A stretch of 64,000 nucleotides of DNA from assembly GCF_023555385.1 (NCBI RefSeq), contig NZ_JAJSED010000001.1, forward strand, positions 186,001-250,000, given 5' to 3'. The position numbers and the translations under genes are program-made. The stretch comes from Guyparkeria hydrothermalis. GTDB taxonomy: Bacteria > Pseudomonadota > Gammaproteobacteria > Halothiobacillales > Halothiobacillaceae. Shown here piece after piece: positions 45,278 to 54,452 of the stretch. Position 1 is the stretch's first letter, and every line of letters begins with the position of its first letter. The notes under the pieces were generated by a model that worked only from the letters and a program-made list of their open reading frames with translations, made no database searches and was not told the origin of the DNA.

Positions 45278-46284
45278 ACGCGGTACGACGGTCCGGGAGT
45301 CCTTTTCGGCGGGGATCGCGGTTGCGCCTCCATGCCTGGATAGGCGTGCTGCTGCTCATCCCGCTGGCCGTGGTGGCGATTTCGGGCGCCGGCTTGTCCT
45401 TCGCTCGCGAGATCGATCGCGTACTGGCCCCGGAGCTTTGGACGCTCTCGCCACCGGACCGTGTCGAGGCGGTCGGGGTCGAGCGCCTGATTGCGCTCGT
45501 CGAAGCACATCACCCCGAGGCACGACTTCAACGCCTCGAGATGCCGGCTCGGCTACAGGACACCGCGATGGCGCGGCTTGTCGATGCGCGCGGCGAGCCG
45601 CGGCAGATATTCATCGACCCCTACCGGCAGACCGTGGTGGGTGAGCGGCCGGCTCATGAGGACCCGCGGCAGTGGCTGGGAGAGATCCACGCGAGCCTGA
45701 TTGCCGGGACGCCGGGGCGGTGGCTGGTGATCCTGTCGTCGGCCGGGCTCCTCGTCCTGTTCCTGTCCGGCTGGATAGGGCGCCCGCCCCGTCACGGTGG
45801 CGGGGTGGGGCGATCGCATCGCGGTATCGTCACCGTGGGCGCCTGGTTATGGTCGATCAGTGCGCTGACCGGCTTGTGGGCCGTCGCGGCGGGCTACTCG
45901 CTGAGTGGCCGTGAGGCCCCGCACGCCAACAGTGGCGTTGAGACGTTGGTCAGCAGTGAAGCCTGTGTTGATGCAGCTATCGAGACGGTCTGGTGGCGAG
46001 AGGACGGCCGGGCGGTGTTGCGCTGTCGGTCGCCCGGCAGCGTGGGGCCGTTCGGCTTGGCCTACCAGGCCGGTGGCGAGCGCTCGGCCCCGGGGGCGGC
46101 CGATTGGCTGGCGGCTGTCCATACCGGCGGTTTGTTGGGGGTGGGCGGCAACGTGGTCTGGTTCTGGGGCACTCTGATGCTGCCGGTCGCCATGGCCTTG
46201 GGGCTGATCGCATTCCGCCGGCGTTCGTTGGCCCGGCCGGCCGGTCGTATCGGTCGCCCCGTGAAAGAGGAGAGATCACGTTGA
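45274..46284 (+). CDS. PepSY-associated membrane protein
   Basis: The 336-aa product has an N-terminal helix (RLHAWIGVLLLIPLAVVAISGAGLSF), a periplasmic PepSY-like region with RQIFIDPYRQTVVGERP and WLGEIHASLIAG, and three more helices. The family (PepSY_TM) includes iron- and reductase-associated membrane proteins. The GTG start is inferred from the GTGA overlap with the small ORF upstream; no ribosome site of its own is seen. It overlaps the heme A synthase gene by 4 bp, so a heme or electron-transfer link is plausible. Confidence 0.75.
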   Translation: MNAVRRSGSPFRRGSRLRLHAWIGVLLLIPLAVVAISGAGLSFAREIDRVLAPELWTLSPPDRVEAVGVERLIALVEAHHPEARLQRLEMPARLQDTAMARLVDARGEPRQIFIDPYRQTVVGERPAHEDPRQWLGEIHASLIAGTPGRWLVILSSAGLLVLFLSGWIGRPPRHGGGVGRSHRGIVTVGAWLWSISALTGLWAVAAGYSLSGREAPHANSGVETLVSSEACVDAAIETVWWREDGRAVLRCRSPGSVGPFGLAYQAGGERSAPGAADWLAAVHTGGLLGVGGNVVWFWGTLMLPVAMALGLIAFRRRSLARPAGRIGRPVKEERSR

Positions 46285-47291
46285 ATCCACGTCTCAAGCA
46301 GTTGCGCCTGATGGCCATCGTGACGGTCGTGGCCGTCCTGTTCCTGATCTGGGTCGGTAGCACCGTGCGTGCGACGGACGCAGGCATGGGCTGCCCGGAC
46401 TGGCCGACCTGCTTCGGTCAAGTGATCCCGCCGATGAGCGAGGCGGATCTGCCCGCCGACTATCGGCAACAATATGCGCGTTATGGCTACGACGAGATGC
46501 GCTTCGATCCCGTGCGGACCTGGACCGAGTACCTCAACCGCCTGACCGGCACGATGATCGGTTTTCTCTCCCTGATGACGCTGCTGCTGGCGGTGATGGT
46601 CCGTCGCACCGACCGCTGGTTGCCGGCCTTGGCCGGCGGCGCCTTCGTGCTGGTGGGTTTCAATGGCTGGCTTGGGGCGGTGGTGGTCGAGACGAACCTG
46701 CACGCGGCGGTGGTCACGACGCACATGATGCTGTCGTTCGGCGTGATTCTCCTGCTGCTGGGCGTGGTGATTCGCACGTTGCCGTCATCATGGCGCATCG
46801 ATCCGAGCGAGAGGCGCCAGTGGTTTCCGGTGCTGCCGGTGGCGCTTTTGCTGACACTCATCCAGACCGGCCTCGGCGCGCAGGTGCGCGAGCAGGTCGA
46901 CCAGGTGGCGGCAACCGCGGCGGACTTTCACGTTCGGACCGGCTGGGTAGAGCAAATCGGCGCGATCCTGAGCGTGCATATGGTGGTGGCTACGCTGGTC
47001 GTGTTGGCCAATCTCTGGCTGGCGTGGCGCCTGTCGCGCGGCGGGCAGTTGGCGCGACGCATGGCGATGTTGCTTGTCGCGTTGCTGGCCGTGCAGGTCA
47101 CCCTTGGTGGCGCGTTGGTCGGCTTTGACCTGCCGATCGCCGTGCAGCCGCTCCATCTGTTGGGGGCCGCGACCTTGTTTGGCCTGCAGGCGTTCTTGCT
47201 AATGCTGCGACCGGCATTAGTCGCCCGGTCGACCTCGACGGGGCGGTATCGGGAAGAGGGCGCCATGTCGGGTAAGTCGGTTCCGCGGTGA
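46281..47291 (+). CDS. ctaA: Heme A synthase, COX15/CtaA family
   Basis: The 336-aa inner-membrane enzyme oxidises heme O to heme A for aa3-type oxidases. About eight helices are visible, with the CtaA signature STVRATDAGMGCPDWPTCFG and conserved heme-ligand histidines in ETNLHAAVVTTHMML, LSVHMVVATLV and PLHLLGAA. The start is TTG at 46281 with AGGAG 8-9 bp upstream, overlapping the previous stop (TTGA). No ATG is usable. Confidence 0.92.
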   Translation: MNPRLKQLRLMAIVTVVAVLFLIWVGSTVRATDAGMGCPDWPTCFGQVIPPMSEADLPADYRQQYARYGYDEMRFDPVRTWTEYLNRLTGTMIGFLSLMTLLLAVMVRRTDRWLPALAGGAFVLVGFNGWLGAVVVETNLHAAVVTTHMMLSFGVILLLLGVVIRTLPSSWRIDPSERRQWFPVLPVALLLTLIQTGLGAQVREQVDQVAATAADFHVRTGWVEQIGAILSVHMVVATLVVLANLWLAWRLSRGGQLARRMAMLLVALLAVQVTLGGALVGFDLPIAVQPLHLLGAATLFGLQAFLLMLRPALVARSTSTGRYREEGAMSGKSVPR

Positions 47292-47360
47292 AATAGCCCG
47301 AAGTCGCTACCGACACGCGGGACCTACGCCGCTAGGGTCTGTTAACCCCGCGCGTTGGCG

Positions 47361-49685
47361 TCAGAACTGATACCCGACGATCGCCATTGCCCCGTGGTCG
47401 ACATTGCCGTCGCTCTGGCTGGGGGCGTTTTCCATCCGCATGGCGTTGATGCCCAGCAGGGTCTTCTTGCCTAGACGCTGGCGATAACCGATCTCGTAGT
47501 TGGTCGGGGTGTGGGCGGCCGAGAGGGGGATGGATTCGTGGCGATAGACGACGTCGCCGTCGCGCGTGCGATCGGTGGCGAGCTTCATCTCGGCGGTGCC
47601 GCCGGTCAGGTGCATCGGCTGACTGGCGACCAAGGCGATCTGCTTGCGGCCATGGTCGAACGCGTAGGCCGCGCCGATGGCGAGTTGTTCGACGTCGGCT
47701 TCGATGCGGCGGATCAGGCTGCGCTCGAAGCCGGCCTCGGCGTGGCCGGTCTGGAAGCTGGCGAACGCCGAGAGCCCGCCGAAGCGTGCATCGATACCCA
47801 ACTGCATCAGGCCCATGTCGGAACCGGCACGGGTGGAGAACCCGCCCATGCCGCTCATGCCGAGGAACCCCGCCGATTCGTCCAGGCTGGCATAGCCTGC
47901 GGTCAGGTTGATCCCCTTGAGCAATTCGGCCTTGAGGCCCAAGGCCAGGTTGCTTAGGCGGTCGGCCTGGCCGGTCGGGTCGAGCGACAGGCGCTTCTCG
48001 CCCTGCCAGTAGCGGGAAGTGAGTGAGAGTCGCGGCGCGATGGGCAGTTCGATGCTCATGCCGTTGGCCGAGTCGATCTGGTTGGCCATGGGGGTGTTGC
48101 CGGCGTAGAAGACCATTGCCATCCCCGTGGACCCCTCAGCGTCAGGGGCGGAGCTGCCGTGACCGAAGTGGTAGGCCTCGACATTGATGCCGTGGGTGTC
48201 TCTATCCGTGCCGATCGACGCCAGGTTCAACCGGCCGGCTCCGTCGATGCGCACCCGCTGGGTGGTGCCGGTGGATGGGTCATGGCCGAAGGCCTCGCCG
48301 CCCAGGCCGGCAGAGAGGAAGCGGCTCATTCGGTAGCCGAGCCCGCTGGTCGGGTCGGTGGCGGTCTGCACCATGCTCGACAGGTCGGCGGTGTAGTTTC
48401 GGCCCAGCTCGTCGAAGACCTCGACCCGCGAGGCGGCGGTGGCGATTTGCTCCGCCGTGTCGCCCAGCCCGGCGGGCAGCACCAGCCCCGAGGTGCTGAT
48501 CGACGAGCCGGCATCCGGATTGCTGCCGTCGGGGACGGAGGCGGTGGTGGCAACGGAAACCACGCCCTCGGGGGCCAGTGCCGCCTCGATGTCGAGCCGA
48601 CCCTGACCGTAGGTATACAGCCCGCAGTCGGTGTCGTTGGAGGCGCCGCACGAGCTATCGCCGTAGTTGTCGCTGGACGAATCGTTGCGGTTGGCGAATT
48701 CCCGGTCGGTGGTGTCGAGCAGTCGTTGCGCGGCCTCCGCGGGCGTGAAGTGGTCCCATTTGGAGAGGATGGTCGCCATGGCCGCGGAGACAATCGGTGC
48801 GGCGAACGACGTTCCCGTTCCCGTCCCATAGGCATCGGGCGTGCTGTTGGCGATGGCGACGGTGTGTGAGCCCTGCGTGACCAGAAAGCGGCTCTGGACC
48901 AGCGAATTGCTGCCGGCGACGTTGGAGTAGCTGGCCAGTTCGTCATCGGCAAGCGCGCCGACGACCAGATACTGGTCGATCATCGAGTTGAGTTCGGCGC
49001 TGTCCGCATCCCAGCTCGAACCGACGATATCGGAGTAGCTCTCGGCGGTGTTGCCGGCCGAGGAGATCAGCACCGCGCCCGAATTGACGAAGCGGTCGAT
49101 CTGTAGCCGCTCGTCGGTAAGGACGCCATAGGCCTGCCGCGTCCGGATCATGTCCACGGCATAACTCAGGTTGGCGACGCGGTTGCCGTTGTCGACGACG
49201 TCACTGAGTGCCTGTGTGATGGAGCCGACTTCCGCATCCCCGCTGCTTTCATCGGAAATGTCGTACACCGCCAACTGCGAATTGCCGGAATAGGCCAGAT
49301 TCCGGCTGGCGATCAGCGAGGCCACGGCGGTGCCATGACCGGTTTCGTCGGAGGTGTCGTTGGGATCCGTACAGCCGCCGGCGTTCACACAGGAGTCCCT
49401 GGTCGAGGCGACGATCGGCTCGCCGACGGGGTTGTCGCCCTGGAACTCGGTGTGGTTCTGGTCCAGTCCGGTGTCGATGACCGCGATCACCTCGGAGGGG
49501 TTCGGCTCGCCCGAGTTGCTTTCGGTGATGGTTTCGGCCGGCTGAACGGGGGTGAAGGTATATGTGCCGGTCCCCGAATCACTGGGAGGCGGGGCCGTGC
49601 CACCGCCACCACCCCCGCAGGCGGTGAGAAGCAGGGCCATGGCGGCCGAGCCGCAGACAATCGCGACACGTCTGGACGGGCGCAT
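47361..49685 (-). CDS. Subtilisin-type (S8) autotransporter lipoprotein
   Basis: The 774-aa product has a lipoprotein signal with lobox LLLTAC (C23) and a Gly-rich linker, then an S8 protease domain with D71 (VIDTGLD), H117 (GHGTAVAS), N212 (SAGN) and S293 (GTSFAAP), and a C-terminal ~250-residue region with alternating hydrophobic strands that ends AIVGYQF, typical of a beta-barrel translocator. The set resembles NalP-like lipidated autotransporters. It would be surface-anchored or released by self-cleavage. GGGAGG precedes the ATG, and the small secreted protein gene ends 3 bp upstream. Confidence 0.88.
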   Translation of the reverse strand: MRPSRRVAIVCGSAAMALLLTACGGGGGGTAPPPSDSGTGTYTFTPVQPAETITESNSGEPNPSEVIAVIDTGLDQNHTEFQGDNPVGEPIVASTRDSCVNAGGCTDPNDTSDETGHGTAVASLIASRNLAYSGNSQLAVYDISDESSGDAEVGSITQALSDVVDNGNRVANLSYAVDMIRTRQAYGVLTDERLQIDRFVNSGAVLISSAGNTAESYSDIVGSSWDADSAELNSMIDQYLVVGALADDELASYSNVAGSNSLVQSRFLVTQGSHTVAIANSTPDAYGTGTGTSFAAPIVSAAMATILSKWDHFTPAEAAQRLLDTTDREFANRNDSSSDNYGDSSCGASNDTDCGLYTYGQGRLDIEAALAPEGVVSVATTASVPDGSNPDAGSSISTSGLVLPAGLGDTAEQIATAASRVEVFDELGRNYTADLSSMVQTATDPTSGLGYRMSRFLSAGLGGEAFGHDPSTGTTQRVRIDGAGRLNLASIGTDRDTHGINVEAYHFGHGSSAPDAEGSTGMAMVFYAGNTPMANQIDSANGMSIELPIAPRLSLTSRYWQGEKRLSLDPTGQADRLSNLALGLKAELLKGINLTAGYASLDESAGFLGMSGMGGFSTRAGSDMGLMQLGIDARFGGLSAFASFQTGHAEAGFERSLIRRIEADVEQLAIGAAYAFDHGRKQIALVASQPMHLTGGTAEMKLATDRTRDGDVVYRHESIPLSAAHTPTNYEIGYRQRLGKKTLLGINAMRMENAPSQSDGNVDHGAMAIVGYQF

Positions 49686-49688
49686 GGG

Positions 49689-49997
49689 TCAGTCCTCCCG
49701 CTTCGGTGCGAGATGGTCCGGCACGCAACGGTCTGCGTCGAGCACGAACTGGTCATGGGCGGTGCGATACCAGATGCCCGTGTCCACCAGGATGCCGTCG
49801 CGCAACGGCTTTTTGGTGTACATCGTGCAGCCGCGATCGTTGGTGCCCACCGGCACGAACACCACCGGTGCGCCCGAGGCGAGCACGCCGTTGAGTTCGC
49901 CGAAGGTGTTGTCCGCTACCGCGGAGGAGGTCATGCAGGCGGCCAGTGAAACGCTCGATGCAAGCGTGGCCAGGGCCTTGGGAGATGGAATGGGCAT
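49689..49997 (-). CDS. Small secreted protein encoded with the autotransporter
   Basis: The 102-aa product has an N-terminal signal peptide (PKALATLASSVSLAACMTSSAVA) and a ~75-residue mature part with GELNGVLASGAPVVFVPVG, ND, and three Cys. The ATG at 49997 has GGAGAGG close by. It lies 3 bp upstream of the protease start, so it could be its substrate, inhibitor or chaperone (inference). A fragment of a paralogue is at 44095-44175. No family recognised. Confidence 0.75.
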   Translation of the reverse strand: MPIPSPKALATLASSVSLAACMTSSAVADNTFGELNGVLASGAPVVFVPVGTNDRGCTMYTKKPLRDGILVDTGIWYRTAHDQFVLDADRCVPDHLAPKRED

Positions 49998-50086
49998 CGT
50001 GCCTCTCCGTTCCGAGAACCGTTTCACCGATTGGGTCGGCGAGTCGACCGGGCTGGTGTCCGTTTTGGTCGCCCGGTGCTGTCCTC

Positions 50087-50098
50087 ACTACATGTAGT
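50087..50098. promoter_or_regulatory. 12-bp palindrome upstream of the secreted-protease operon
   Basis: The perfect palindrome ACTACATGTAGT lies 90 bp upstream of the small secreted protein gene, in the gap after the diguanylate cyclase gene. A regulator site is inferred. Confidence 0.4.
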
Positions 50099-50114
50099 CG
50101 AACGGATGGAGGCC

Positions 50115-50146
50115 TGTCATATGCGGATGGTGTTATGCATATGACA
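50115..50146. promoter_or_regulatory. Inverted repeat upstream of the secreted-protease operon
   Basis: Perfect 10-bp arms TGTCATATGC and GCATATGACA are separated by 12 bp, a symmetry of the kind bound by dimeric regulators. The region is AT-rich compared with its surroundings, as expected for a promoter. Confidence 0.55.
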
Positions 50147-50170
50147 CTAACGTACTGGTTTTAAGGAAGG

Positions 50171-53100
50171 TCACGAGGATCGTGCCGCGATCTGCACCTG
50201 GTTTCGTCCGCCATCCTTGGCGGCGTAAAGCGCGTGGTCGGCCCGTGCTTCCAGCGACTTGATAGTCAAACCGTCACGCATCTCGGCGACACCGATACTG
50301 ACGGTGACCGTGCCGATATCGGGGAACGGTGTGTCGCCGATGGTTTCGCGGATGCGTTCGGCGAGCTTTATCGCGCCGTTGATCGGGGTATGGGTGGCGA
50401 TCACAAGGAATTCCTCCCCGCCCCAGCGGCCGAACTGGTCGGTGATTCGCAGGAGACTGTCGACTCGGCGCGACAGTTCGACCAGTGCCTGATCACCGGC
50501 CTGGTGGCCAAAGGTGTCGTTGATGCGTTTGAAGTGGTCGATGTCGAACATCAGCACTGAGAACGGCGTGCCGTAACGCTGGCGGGCAGTTTCGGCGGCG
50601 TCGAGCAGCTCGTAGATCTGGCCCCGGTTGAACGCGCCGGTGAGGCGATCATGGGAGGCCAGGTGTTCGAGCTCACGTTCGACGCGTTTCTGTTCGCTGA
50701 TGTCGTGGAATACCGAGACATAGTGCTCGATCTGGCCGGCCCCGTCGGTGACCGAGCAGATCGATTCCCACAAGGGCACGTCGTGGCCGTCCTTGTGGCA
50801 GCGATGCACTTCGCCTTCCCAGCAGCCTTGTTGTGACAGGGCCTGCGAAAACGCCGACCGGAAGTCGTCGGAGTTTCGGGTGGAGTCGAGGAAGAGAGGA
50901 TCACGGCCGACCACTTCGTCTGCCGCGTATCCGGTAAGGCGCGTGAAGGCATCGTTGACCCGCTCGATGCACCAGTCGGGGCTGAGCAGCATCAGGGCCT
51001 GGCCGGTCTGGAAGGCCACGGCGAGCAGGCGCTGGTCTGCTTCCAGCGCCCGGCGCTGGGTGGCATCGAGCAGGTAGCCGTTGAGGGATTCGACGGCGCC
51101 GTGTGAGTCGCGGTCGGCCACGACGAAGTCGTGAACCCAGCGGTAATCACCGTGGCCGTTCTGCATTCGATATTCGCGCTCGACCTGGTCGAAGTCGCCG
51201 GATTCGATCTTCTTGAGTTGACGGCGGCACTCGGCGCGATCCGAGGGGTGGATCCGGTCGAGGTAGTGCTGGCCGATGAGATCGGTCTGCTTGAGACCGA
51301 ACACGGCCTCGACGTTGGGCGAGACGTAGGTGATCGGGCTGCCGGTCTCCCATCGCCAGCCGACGACCACCGTCGGGCCACCGATGAACCGGTTGCGCTC
51401 GGATTCGAGTGCCCGGCGGTCGGCTTCCTGTGTGAGTTCGTAGCTCACCCACTGCGCCATCAGCGAGACCAGCTGCCAGTCGTAGGTGCTGTATGGCTCG
51501 TGTGGTTCGGGGCGGGAGAAGCTCAACGTGCCGAAGACGGCGTTGCCGACATGGATCGGGGCGCCCAGGTAGGCTTCCAGCCCTTGTTCGGTGTAGCAGG
51601 GATGGTTGCGGATCGAGGACTTGCCGGCTTCGTGGAACCCGGTCGGGGCGTTTGCCGCGAGGGTGTGGACGCAGTAGGTCTTCTCGAGATCGAAGTGCAT
51701 GCCCGGCTTGAGCACGTCGCCCGGCGAGATGGCAGTGCGTACGTAGTACTCGTTGCCGCGGACGTGGCTGATGACGCCGTAGGGGAGCCCGAAGGTTTCG
51801 GCCCCGAGCTCAAGCATCTTGTGCAGGCGGGTCTCGAGGTCGTCATTCGAGGCGGTGATGCGCTGGAGTGTCTCGAGCGTGCTTTGGCGGCGTTCCAGGG
51901 CGTGTTCGAGGTGCTTGTGCCGGCTGATGTCACGGATGATGGTCGACAGCCGCTGCAGCCGGCCGTCGTCGTCACGGTGCGACAGGATTACCTGCGAGAC
52001 CGGCAGTTCCTCGCCGGAGGCGGTAATCAGCGCGGTTTCTCCTTCCCATTGTCCGTCGCGAATCGCCTGCGGTATCCCCTGTTGCTTGATCAGCTTGGCG
52101 GCCCAGTCGGGCTGGGCCCAGGCGCCTGTTTTCGCAAGCATGGTGAGACGCTCTTCGTCTTCAACCGGGCGGTCGCTGTCTTCCCTCAGACCGAGCAGCC
52201 GGCGGCCGCCGCGGTTGATGTACAGCACCTTGCCGTCCGGATCGGCGAGCGAGATGAAATCGGGGGTGGCCTCGAGAATCGCGGTGAGCTGGCGCAGGCG
52301 ATACTCGCGGGCCTTCTGCTCGGACAGGTCGCGCATCATGGTCGAATAGCGCGTCAGTTCGCCGTCCGCATCGTAGTGGGCGATGATCGTCTGCAGCACC
52401 GGGATCTCGTTGCCGTGCCAGTCGATAAAGACGGTTTCCCCTTGCCACCAGCCCTTCTCGCGTGCGATCGGTTGCGCCGTGTTTACGATCAGCGAGACTG
52501 CCCATGGCGGATGACGGTCGCGTGCATTCGTCCCCCGCTGCTGTTCGATCGAGTCGATGCCCAGCATCTTGAGACCGGCGCGGTTGTAGTAGAACGGCTC
52601 GCCATCCGGCGTCGCGATTGCGACCAGGTCGGGGAGGGCGTCGATGATCTCGGTGAGCTGTTTCTGCTTCTCCTCGAGTTCGCGCCGCTCGGTCAAGTCG
52701 ACACCGACCGCCTGCAGCTCGACCAGCTTGCCGTTTTCGTCGAAAAACGCCCGGTTGGTCCAGTGAATCCACCGTTTGCTGCCGTCGGCGATCGTCAGCG
52801 CATTTTCGTAATGGTTGACGGGGTTGTCCGGCGTGAGCCGGTTGAGTTCGGCCAGTATTTCGTCGCGGGCCTCGGGCTCGATCGCGCCGATCCAACGGTA
52901 ACCGACCAGATTCTCCGCGTCGGTGCCCATCAGGCGAGCCAATACGCCGTTGGCGAAGGTAATGGTGGTGTCGGGCAGGTAGCGGTGAACGATTTGCGGC
53001 TGGTTTTCCACCAGGTCGCGATAGCGCGATTCGTTATGAGCGAGCCGCTGACGTGATTCGAATCGGTCGGTCACGTCGATGAACGTGGCGACTGCCGCCG

Positions 53101-54241
53101 AGGGTGTCTCGTCGTCGCCGAGGAACAGCGGCTCGCTGTTGATGCGCAGCCAGCGGGTGCGCCCGTCCGGCTGCGGCAGGCCCATCTCCTGCTCGCGCAC
53201 AGAGACCCCGTCGCGCAGGCTGATCGAAATGGGGTGTTCGTCGCCGGGGAAGGGCGAGCCGTCAGGATAAATGGCCTGCCAGCGTGGGTTGTCGGAGCGG
53301 CAGCCGAGCAGTTCGGAGTCGTCCACGCCGAGAATGCGCCGCGCCGAGGCGTTGGCCTCGACGACTTCACCTTCGCGATTCTGCAGGATCACACCCTCGG
53401 CCATGGCATCGAGAATGCTGCAGTGGCGCGTCTCGCTTTCTATCAGCTGTTGGCGGGTCTGCTCCTGTTCGGTGATGTCCGACATCACGCCGCCGAAAAC
53501 GACATCGCCATCGTCCGTATGCCGGACCATGGCGCTCAGCGATACCTCGATCGGCCGGCCTTTCAGCGTCTGCAGGTGTAGCACTTCGCCCTGTAGCTCC
53601 CCGGCCTCAAGCAGCTTGTCGGAGAAGGCCTTGCGGTCCGCCGGGTCGGGGTAGAGCCGGGCGGTGGGCGTGGCCATGAGTTCCTCGGCGTCCTCGGCCT
53701 CGAATATATCGACCATGGCGGGGTTGACGGCCGAGAAGTGGCCGTCGTCGCCCGGGGCGTTCTCGTAGACGCCCACTGGCAGGGACTCGAAGATTTCACG
53801 GTAGTGCTCGAGTCGTTCCTGGTAGCGCCGGGTCTCGGTGACGTCGTGAATGATCGAGTGCAGGCAGGGTGTGCCCTCGATGATCACGGGGCCGCTGTAG
53901 ACCTCGACATCCCGCACCTCACCGCTCGCCAGCCGGTGGCAGAAACGGAAGTACCGTCGCTCCTCGCGCGCGGCACGTTGCCGCTCGCTGGCGATTTCAT
54001 CGGGATTCGCGGTGTTGATGTCACTGATGTTGAGTGAGAGCAGGGTTTCACGGTCATAGCCGTAAAACGAGATGGCCGCCGGGTTGGCATCCACGATTTG
54101 GCCGGAGTCCGCGGCGATCAGCAGCTTCGGCGCCGCATTGCGTGTGAACATCTCCGCGTACAGATCGTCGGCGCGCTCCTTCTCCGTTTCGAGAGCCGCC
54201 TCCAGTTCCCGGATGCGTTGTTCCTGGTTCGGCACGTCCAT
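50171..54241 (-). CDS. Multi-PAS, GAF diguanylate cyclase
   Basis: The 1356-aa cytoplasmic product makes cyclic di-GMP. From N to C it has a coiled coil (residues 3-25), about six PAS domains, a GAF domain (ETLQRITASNDDLETRL onward), two more PAS domains and a GGDEF domain. The active site GGEEF (1274-1278) is intact and an inhibitory RxxD (RITD, 1265-1268) stands five residues before it. No EAL domain and no membrane segment are seen. The start at 54241 (MDVPNQEQ) fits the coiled-coil beginning but has a weak ribosome site. Sensory input is unknown. Confidence 0.92.
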   Translation of the reverse strand: MDVPNQEQRIRELEAALETEKERADDLYAEMFTRNAAPKLLIAADSGQIVDANPAAISFYGYDRETLLSLNISDINTANPDEIASERQRAAREERRYFRFCHRLASGEVRDVEVYSGPVIIEGTPCLHSIIHDVTETRRYQERLEHYREIFESLPVGVYENAPGDDGHFSAVNPAMVDIFEAEDAEELMATPTARLYPDPADRKAFSDKLLEAGELQGEVLHLQTLKGRPIEVSLSAMVRHTDDGDVVFGGVMSDITEQEQTRQQLIESETRHCSILDAMAEGVILQNREGEVVEANASARRILGVDDSELLGCRSDNPRWQAIYPDGSPFPGDEHPISISLRDGVSVREQEMGLPQPDGRTRWLRINSEPLFLGDDETPSAAVATFIDVTDRFESRQRLAHNESRYRDLVENQPQIVHRYLPDTTITFANGVLARLMGTDAENLVGYRWIGAIEPEARDEILAELNRLTPDNPVNHYENALTIADGSKRWIHWTNRAFFDENGKLVELQAVGVDLTERRELEEKQKQLTEIIDALPDLVAIATPDGEPFYYNRAGLKMLGIDSIEQQRGTNARDRHPPWAVSLIVNTAQPIAREKGWWQGETVFIDWHGNEIPVLQTIIAHYDADGELTRYSTMMRDLSEQKAREYRLRQLTAILEATPDFISLADPDGKVLYINRGGRRLLGLREDSDRPVEDEERLTMLAKTGAWAQPDWAAKLIKQQGIPQAIRDGQWEGETALITASGEELPVSQVILSHRDDDGRLQRLSTIIRDISRHKHLEHALERRQSTLETLQRITASNDDLETRLHKMLELGAETFGLPYGVISHVRGNEYYVRTAISPGDVLKPGMHFDLEKTYCVHTLAANAPTGFHEAGKSSIRNHPCYTEQGLEAYLGAPIHVGNAVFGTLSFSRPEPHEPYSTYDWQLVSLMAQWVSYELTQEADRRALESERNRFIGGPTVVVGWRWETGSPITYVSPNVEAVFGLKQTDLIGQHYLDRIHPSDRAECRRQLKKIESGDFDQVEREYRMQNGHGDYRWVHDFVVADRDSHGAVESLNGYLLDATQRRALEADQRLLAVAFQTGQALMLLSPDWCIERVNDAFTRLTGYAADEVVGRDPLFLDSTRNSDDFRSAFSQALSQQGCWEGEVHRCHKDGHDVPLWESICSVTDGAGQIEHYVSVFHDISEQKRVERELEHLASHDRLTGAFNRGQIYELLDAAETARQRYGTPFSVLMFDIDHFKRINDTFGHQAGDQALVELSRRVDSLLRITDQFGRWGGEEFLVIATHTPINGAIKLAERIRETIGDTPFPDIGTVTVSIGVAEMRDGLTIKSLEARADHALYAAKDGGRNQVQIAARSS

Positions 54242-54401
54242 GCGTTGTCTTCTTTTCTTGGTGGGATGCGCGTGACTGAAAAGGGTACCGTGAATGACAC
54301 TGTTTCGCCCGTCGGGGCGAACAAGGTCGGACGTCGAGGTGGGGTGTCTCCGATTTTCCGGTAGCGGCGCCGACTTCGTCACGACACGGTCGGGTATAAA
54401 A

Positions 54402-54432
54402 AAAGCCGTGTCCCTAGACGGGGCACGGCTTT
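54402..54432 (-). terminator. Terminator behind the LpxR-like gene
   Basis: A 10-bp stem GCCGTGTCCC/GGGGCACGGC (one wobble) with a 5-nt loop, followed on the minus strand by seven T. It is 20 bp past the stop. Confidence 0.92.
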
Positions 54433-54452
54433 CGTTCGTGTGATGGCCGGGG

